From positions 2,108,001-2,172,000 of the forward strand of contig OY776128.1 of the NCBI GenBank assembly GCA_963675135.1: a stretch of 64,000 nucleotides of DNA, given 5' to 3'. Position 1 is the first letter of the stretch. Each line of letters opens with the position of its first letter. The translations under genes and the position numbers were made by a program. Below, one piece after another: positions 58,912 through 64,000 of the stretch. The notes under the pieces are model-generated. The model searched no databases. It was given only the letters and a program-made list of their open reading frames with translations, and had not been told where the DNA came from. This stretch comes from Galeopsis tetrahit. Lineage: Eukaryota; Streptophyta; Magnoliopsida; Lamiales; Lamiaceae.

Positions 58912-59387
58912 TCATCTTGGCCGCTCCTATCGATCAACACCGATGAATTGAAAATAGTGAAAGACTTACTCTCTTTTACCCGTTTGATACTACTATTGAT
59001 ATTGAAAGACAACATTTTCGTTCTTCGCTTTGCATCGAATTAAACCACATGCTGGATGAACATAGTATTTTTTGTTTTTTTAGATCACTGAAATTTTGAT
59101 TTTCTTAATTTACATTTATTTAAACTTTAACTTTAATAAGAATATATATTATATATTATTAATGTTTAATTTAAAGGATATTTTTGTCATTTTATATTTA
59201 TTGTTTTAATTTATTAGTGGAGCGAAGCAATGCGATTGCACATTGCATAGAGCAAACGCACTATTGCGAAATGCAATTATATATAAATAATTATATTCGT
59301 TGGATCATTGATCTAACGGTATTTGATGAGTTTCCTGTTATCAGGAAGTGCGAAGCCTTCCTGACGATAGAAAGACCCTAGTAAGTT

Positions 59388-61977
59388 TGGCAAAAAAGGA
59401 AAGTATGTTAACCAATCTATCATTCCCCAAATATGCTCCTATCATATCATATATACTCACTTTGTTTCACAAAAGTTTTCATATTTTTAATTTATCACAC
59501 AAAAGACACATCTTAAAATGAAAATAATTATTACAATCTCCATCTTTACAATATATATATATTTACTCTACATACATTTATTTTAACTGCTTATTTATTT
59601 TATATAAAAATTTATAAAATCACTCTTCAACACTTTAATTATTACACATTTTTCTTAAACTATTTGTCCAAACTAAAATTTCTATCAAACTTTTGTGGGA
59701 TGGAGGTAGTATAGTTTTTTTTTTTTTTTTTAACTGAAGATGATATTAATTCGGCCGACATAAGCTTAAATACACAAATCCACTACCATTTTATAATAAT
59801 AATAATTTAGAAACTCACAGACTGCATTTAATACCCATTATATTTTTTTATTGCGGATTTCTCTAAATTACTCCCTATCTCTACAATTTCACCTCTAATT
59901 TATATTTTTATTTCTCTTTCTTAATAATTAAAGTAAGTTAACTTTTTTCTTTTATTTATTTTCGTTTTTTTTTTTCATTTTTAATGATAATGAAGGGTAA
60001 ATAAATTTATTAAAAAAAAAATCTTAATTTTATATAAAATACAAAAGTAACCATCATTTTGAAAGGGAGGAGAGTACTCTTTCCGTCCGCATATAAATTT
60101 TCAATTTTACTATTTTGGTCCGTTCTCGTATAAACTTCTCATATTATTTTTGATAAATATTTTTTATTCTTACATTATTTTTTTTTCTATCTCTTTTTTT
60201 TTTATCAATCATATCACTTGTAATATATCTATTATTAATCATTCTTTTTAAACTCTATACAAAAAACTAGCGGAAAACTTGTAGACTGACAGATAAATTA
60301 ATTATTAGCTTATTTCCTGAGATGTGAACTGTGAACACCATTCCAGCCGACAGCATTCACCCATTCCAGCCGACAGTATACACAGGAAGAAACCAGAAGA
60401 TAAGATATGAGGAAAAATTCTAACACCATGCATGTTTATCCATATCCGACTATGACCGCTTTATCAAATATAAAATTCATTTCTCACTCCTCCATCTACA
60501 CATTTTACATCACAATTTAAACTCATTTTTTTTCACACTTTATCCATAACCACCACAACCACAACCAACATTTAATAAATTATTTCTTTTATAATATAAT
60601 AATTATATCTATTATTAATTTTTTTTTATAATATTTATTTACACAATATTTAGAAAATATATACAATTATTTAATAGAAAAAAAATCAAAATATAAAATG
60701 GACAATTAACACAATTTAGAATTTAGAAGAGAAAAAAATTAGGAAAGGAGAAAAGAGTGTATGAAATTGTGATCCAAAACATATCAAGATTGGTCTCTAT
60801 TTATAGAGAATTTAATTTTATGAATTTTAGTATTTTTTATTTTTTTAAAGTAAATAATTGAAAATAAAAAATTATCTAAATAAAATATAATCGACGAGTA
60901 AAAAATTGACACGTGGCACGCTTATAATTTTTGGGGATAAAAATATCCCACCAAAAAATTGGTTGATCTTGGTTGTTCTCGGTTGTAGCCTGTAGGATGA
61001 ACATGTTCATCAAATATATTTAATTTTTTTTTTTTTTTTTTTGTTACCCATTTTTTTTTTGTCCTATATGGATGACCTGGTCATTCATTCACCGATAAAT
61101 ATAGCCTAAGGTCATGCTTGTTTTTTAATTTATTTGATTGGACGTGACATTATATTAAATTTAAAATTCGAATTTCACCATTTAAAAAAAAATTCTTTTG
61201 AAGGTAGGACATCGATAGATAAAAAAAGTTACAATTGAAAAAGTACATAAATAAATCTGCTTCAAGTTAATCGTGAGACAATGAAGAGAAATTCCAAGCA
61301 AGATGGAACATCTTTAGGTTTTTCGATCTAGAAAAATAATAAATCTGCTCCAAACTGATAATAAATTGTCACAAACTACGACTCGGGTCACATCCTCCCC
61401 GCTCAACACAGGACCCCAAGGACGACCAACTCCAACCGAACAACAAAGGACCCATAAAAAGACAGGGATATCGCACTAGATGAGGGCGCATAAAGCGAAG
61501 GAAAAATAACAACAAAAACAGAAAGCAAATACCAACTAAAATGCAAAAACAATAAAAAGCAAAATACTAACGCATGAATAAAACGAGATCAACGGATGAC
61601 GCATCCGATCGGCCACCGTGGCGCTATCAGGGAGGATCTACGCATTGATCCCAACTAATATCCTAAAAAAACCCCTAACTCCACTGAAAATTTTAAATAA
61701 GAGGATCAACGAGGCGGTGACGCAACCTACTTTATATCAGAGGTTTTTTATTTTTATTTTTAAATTCAACAGATCTACCTATTTTTCATATTTGACTACG
61801 AGAGGGAATGTTTGAGAAAACAAGATGATGGAGGGAGAGGAGAAGTGTTGATGGGCAGTGCTGAAGGGCGCGGCGGGGGCGGTGGCGGCAGCGAGCGCCC
61901 CGAACTCGACAGCTTATAGCCGATCTACATTAGAGGGAGGGGGGTGCAGCTAAAGTAAAGCTACATGAGTTGAATAA
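59388..61977. other. Non-coding DNA
   Basis: No supported gene. A direct repeat of CCATTCCAGCCGACAG lies at about 60340 and 60362, and there are AT-rich MITE remnants near 60080-60290. A segment at about 61560-61660 (GAGATCAACGGATGACGCAT) is similar to 12710-12780. A GC-richer patch at 61800-61930 has no conserved ORF. Confidence 0.5.
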
Positions 61978-62200
61978 GTTGCTACGACTCTGCTACCCAA
62001 AATGTATCTCTTTATTATTTTGTTCACGAGAGCAAACTAGAAAAAAAATATATACAAGGTCAGATTTCTTTGATTCTAATGCAATTAATACTTATAACAT
62101 TAAGTTTTTATGCTATTTTATAAAATATCATTTTAATTTATTTTCAAAATATTATTTTTGGTTTGATATTCCATGGCCAATACAAAAATGTCCTAAAATA
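61978..62200. repeat. Duplicate of the 3' flank of dirigent copy 8
   Basis: It matches 44166-44400 over more than 200 bp in the same order, including CCAAAATGTATCTCTTTATT and TTTTCAAAATATTATTTTT. With the coding tail at 63235 it marks a second group III unit. Confidence 0.85.
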
Positions 62201-62251
62201 GAGAGCATACGTCCCGTCTAAAATTCAATGAATAACATTAACTATTTGGCC

Positions 62252-62366
62252 GACAAAGTGGGATAGCTCAAGTGGTTAGAGCACCACTACCTAGGCCTTA
62301 GGTACTGGGTTCGAGTCATGGGGAGGGAAAAAAATGGATGGGTATTTAACTTGTAATAAAAAAAAA
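62252..62366 (+). mobile_element. tRNA-derived SINE, family 1, copy e
   Basis: A-box TAGCTCAAGTGG, B-box GGTTCGAGTC, tail GGGTATTTAACTTGT then A-rich. The perfect 15-bp target duplication ATTAACTATTTGGCC is at 62237-62251 and 62367-62381. Confidence 0.95.
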
Positions 62367-62381
62367 ATTAACTATTTGGCC

Positions 62382-63234
62382 ATGCAAGAATTCAAAATCC
62401 AGCTAAGTATTTTTAGTCGTGTTATATAGATTAGGGAGTTAACAAATCATATGTTGACCAGTCAAATAGTCACTAAAGAATAGTCAAAGTCATCAATCTT
62501 AGTCATTAAGGAAGAGGATGAACAATCATATTATAATATAAAGGTAAGATGGTCGGTAGAGATGAAGATGACGTGCAGTGTCATGTTCGCGAGGAGGAAG
62601 TCATAAAGACCAAAGATTATGGTTATATTGAGGAGGTTCAAGACAAGTTGTTCGCCCAGTGGCCAAGCCATGACGAGCAACGACCAGAAGTCAATATAAG
62701 CGAGCAGCAATGAGCAACGAACCATGGAATTTCATCATGGAGCGTTGACAAGTCAAAGGCGGTGTATTTGGGGTGTTTGACGACAAGCAACGTGTAGGAT
62801 GGGACATATAGTGGATGGGACATATAGTGGATGGTTTCAGAGGCATTTAATGCAAAGTTCTAGCATGAAATACATGTAATGATCATTAATAGTAGTTGTA
62901 TTTCCATTTATTAGCTCGATTAATGCTAAGCTGCCAGCAATTAAATACATGTTGTAAACCTAGTATAAAAGCCCATTGAAAAGATTACACGCTTTGTTTG
63001 CTTACTCTCAAAGCTTGTCAAGAACACCAAACCCTAATTTCTTAGGTTATCAAGAACACCAAAGATCGTCTTATAGATCCGTATAAACCACACATATATA
63101 AATTATTATGTTTGTAAACGGTTGCTAGATACATCCCGATGTGTATTATTTACATGATGAATCATGTTTTCATGATAAGCCTCGATATAAAAACAGTGTA
63201 TATAATACTTTATCTTTCTAGTCCTCATAATTTA
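62382..63234. other. Non-coding DNA
   Basis: No supported gene. This stretch separates the duplicated flank (to 62200) from the group III coding tail (63235), whereas in copy 8 the two are adjacent. About 0.9 kb was therefore inserted in addition to the SINE. A repeated ATCAAGAACACCAAA motif lies near 63017 and 63049. Confidence 0.5.
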
Positions 63235-63299
63235 TTAAACAACATATATATTGTATAACAATACAATATGATCCGTGATACGATCATAAGAGTATGTGA
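63235..63299 (-). pseudogene. Dirigent relic, group III C-terminus
   Basis: The minus strand reads YSYDRITDHIVLLYNIYVV and a stop. It differs from the tail of copy 8 (YSYDRVTDNVILLYDIYVV) at few positions. Upstream the similarity ends and group II flank begins. It is a short remnant of a second group III gene. Confidence 0.85.
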
Positions 63300-63516
63300 C
63301 GATCATAACAGTGTATACACATGATTTATTATTTTATCGGTGTATATCCTAATCATAACACAAAAAATAAAAGGGTAAGATACAATGGAACTGAAGGAGT
63401 TATATAAAATCAAAATAAAGCCACTCAGTAATCAAACACACATTTCCCAAGAGATCTTTATTTTAATTTTATAATATATGTCATAGATCTCTTAAAATTC
63501 ACTAAATTATTTTTCG

Positions 63517-64000
63517 TTAAAATAATCCAGCAAATTCGTGATCTATAACAACATACAAAGTATACTCCAATACAGCGTAATTTGCAACAGTATCATTAGA
63601 GTAAGTACTGGAAATAGAAAAGCCTCGTGCCCAACGAAAAGCACCCGTACCACCAACGATGGGAAGCTCCCGATTGCTACTTTGTGTTATGGGATTTCGT
63701 CCCACAATACATATCGTACTCCCTTTGTACTTTCCACCTGTAAAATATATATTAAGACTCATAGTGAAGGCCTCTACTTTCCGGCCCGACAGAACCACGA
63801 GCCCTTGAGACCGACCCACCTTCTCTGAATTGGGATCGGGCTCAGCGGTTAAAAGGTTGTCTGTAACCCTAACTTGCCCAAACAAGGTGGGGGATGTAGA
63901 CGTAATTTTGGACTCTGCAACCACAAACGCGTTTTCATTCGGCCCGCTCATTATATCATGAAGGTAAAAACGAAACTTAGTTATTTTTTCATTGCCTTTA
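63517..64000 (-). CDS. Dirigent protein, group II, copy 11 (partial at window edge)
   Basis: The frame is open from the right edge to the stop at 63517. It includes KGNEKITKFRFYLHDIMSGP, AESKITSTSPTLFGQVRV, PDPNSEKVGRSQGLVVLS, FTMSLNIYFTGGKYKGSTI, ELPIVGGTGAFRWARGFS and VIDHEFAGLF. The signal peptide and start lie beyond the window. The Met at 63951 is internal and should not be taken as the start. It keeps the canonical YKGST lost in copy 10 and shows no lesion, so it is probably functional. The sister of copy 10, with closely matching 3' flank. Confidence 0.93.
   Translation of the reverse strand, partial: KGNEKITKFRFYLHDIMSGPNENAFVVAESKITSTSPTLFGQVRVTDNLLTAEPDPNSEKVGRSQGLVVLSGRKVEAFTMSLNIYFTGGKYKGSTICIVGRNPITQSSNRELPIVGGTGAFRWARGFSISSTYSNDTVANYAVLEYTLYVVIDHEFAGLF

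Larger units (their letters stand above)
54734..59378. mobile_element. Pack-MULE (Mutator-like element carrying host gene fragments)
   Basis: Inverted ends of about 45 bp begin GGGTCTTTCTATCGTCAGGA on both sides and continue through TTCGCACTTCCTGA. The 9-bp target duplication TAGTAAGTT is exact (54725-54733 and 59379-59387), the Mutator hallmark. The 4645-bp interior lacks a transposase. It contains a MOZART1/GIP1 fragment (plus), a LINE fragment (plus), a ribosomal protein uL14 fragment (minus) and an unrecognised ORF (minus). The subterminal TCAGGAAG..CTTCCTGA sequence is itself palindromic. Confidence 0.92.

Overview
The window is nuclear DNA from a flowering plant, AT-rich with islands of coding sequence. 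Spliced genes with GT/AG introns, an R2R3-MYB, a mitochondrial ATP synthase subunit and plant transposon families (TRIM, Helitron, Pack-MULE, hAT, tRNA-derived SINEs) all point that way. Gene style suggests a eudicot, perhaps an asterid, but I cannot name the species.

Layout. At the left edge, on the minus strand, lies the first exon of a MYB46/MYB83-type secondary-wall regulator (1-131), followed by a TRIM retrotransposon (564-880) and about 5 kb of non-coding DNA. A six-exon gene for the mitochondrial ATP synthase OSCP/delta subunit fills 6163-9088 (minus). From 9.2 kb to the right edge there is a dirigent-protein cluster, all on the minus strand. It falls into three interleaved subgroups. 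Group I has intact genes at 10276, 14286 and 32728, and broken copies at 26898 and 41570. Group II has intact genes at 48781 and 53470, a copy running off the right edge at 63517, and decayed copies at 13591, 20785 and 23663. Group III has one gene split by two transposons (44465-47148) and a tail fragment at 63235. The cluster grew by repeated segmental duplication. Flanking DNA is duplicated with the genes, including a relic of OSCP exon 1 at 24.4 kb.

Transposons have reshaped the copies, and the paralogous units supply empty sites that define many insertions. Seen directly are a 317-bp TRIM, a 1.6-kb solo LTR, three hAT elements with 8-bp target duplications, two fully bounded Helitrons plus a third terminus, two Harbinger MITEs, five copies of one tRNA-like SINE family, a second SINE, and nested Stowaway-like and foldback MITEs. 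At 54734-59378 there is a 4.6-kb Mutator-like element with matching 9-bp target duplications. It carries fragments of a MOZART1/GIP1 gene, a ribosomal protein uL14 (RPL23) gene, a LINE reverse-transcriptase tail and an unrecognised charged ORF.

Function. Dirigent proteins are secreted and direct coupling of phenoxy radicals into lignans and related products. MYB46-type factors switch on lignin and secondary-wall genes. Their adjacency is suggestive but not proof of co-regulation. Intact group I and group II genes are single-exon, have signal peptides, and have TATA boxes about 36-70 bp before the ATG.
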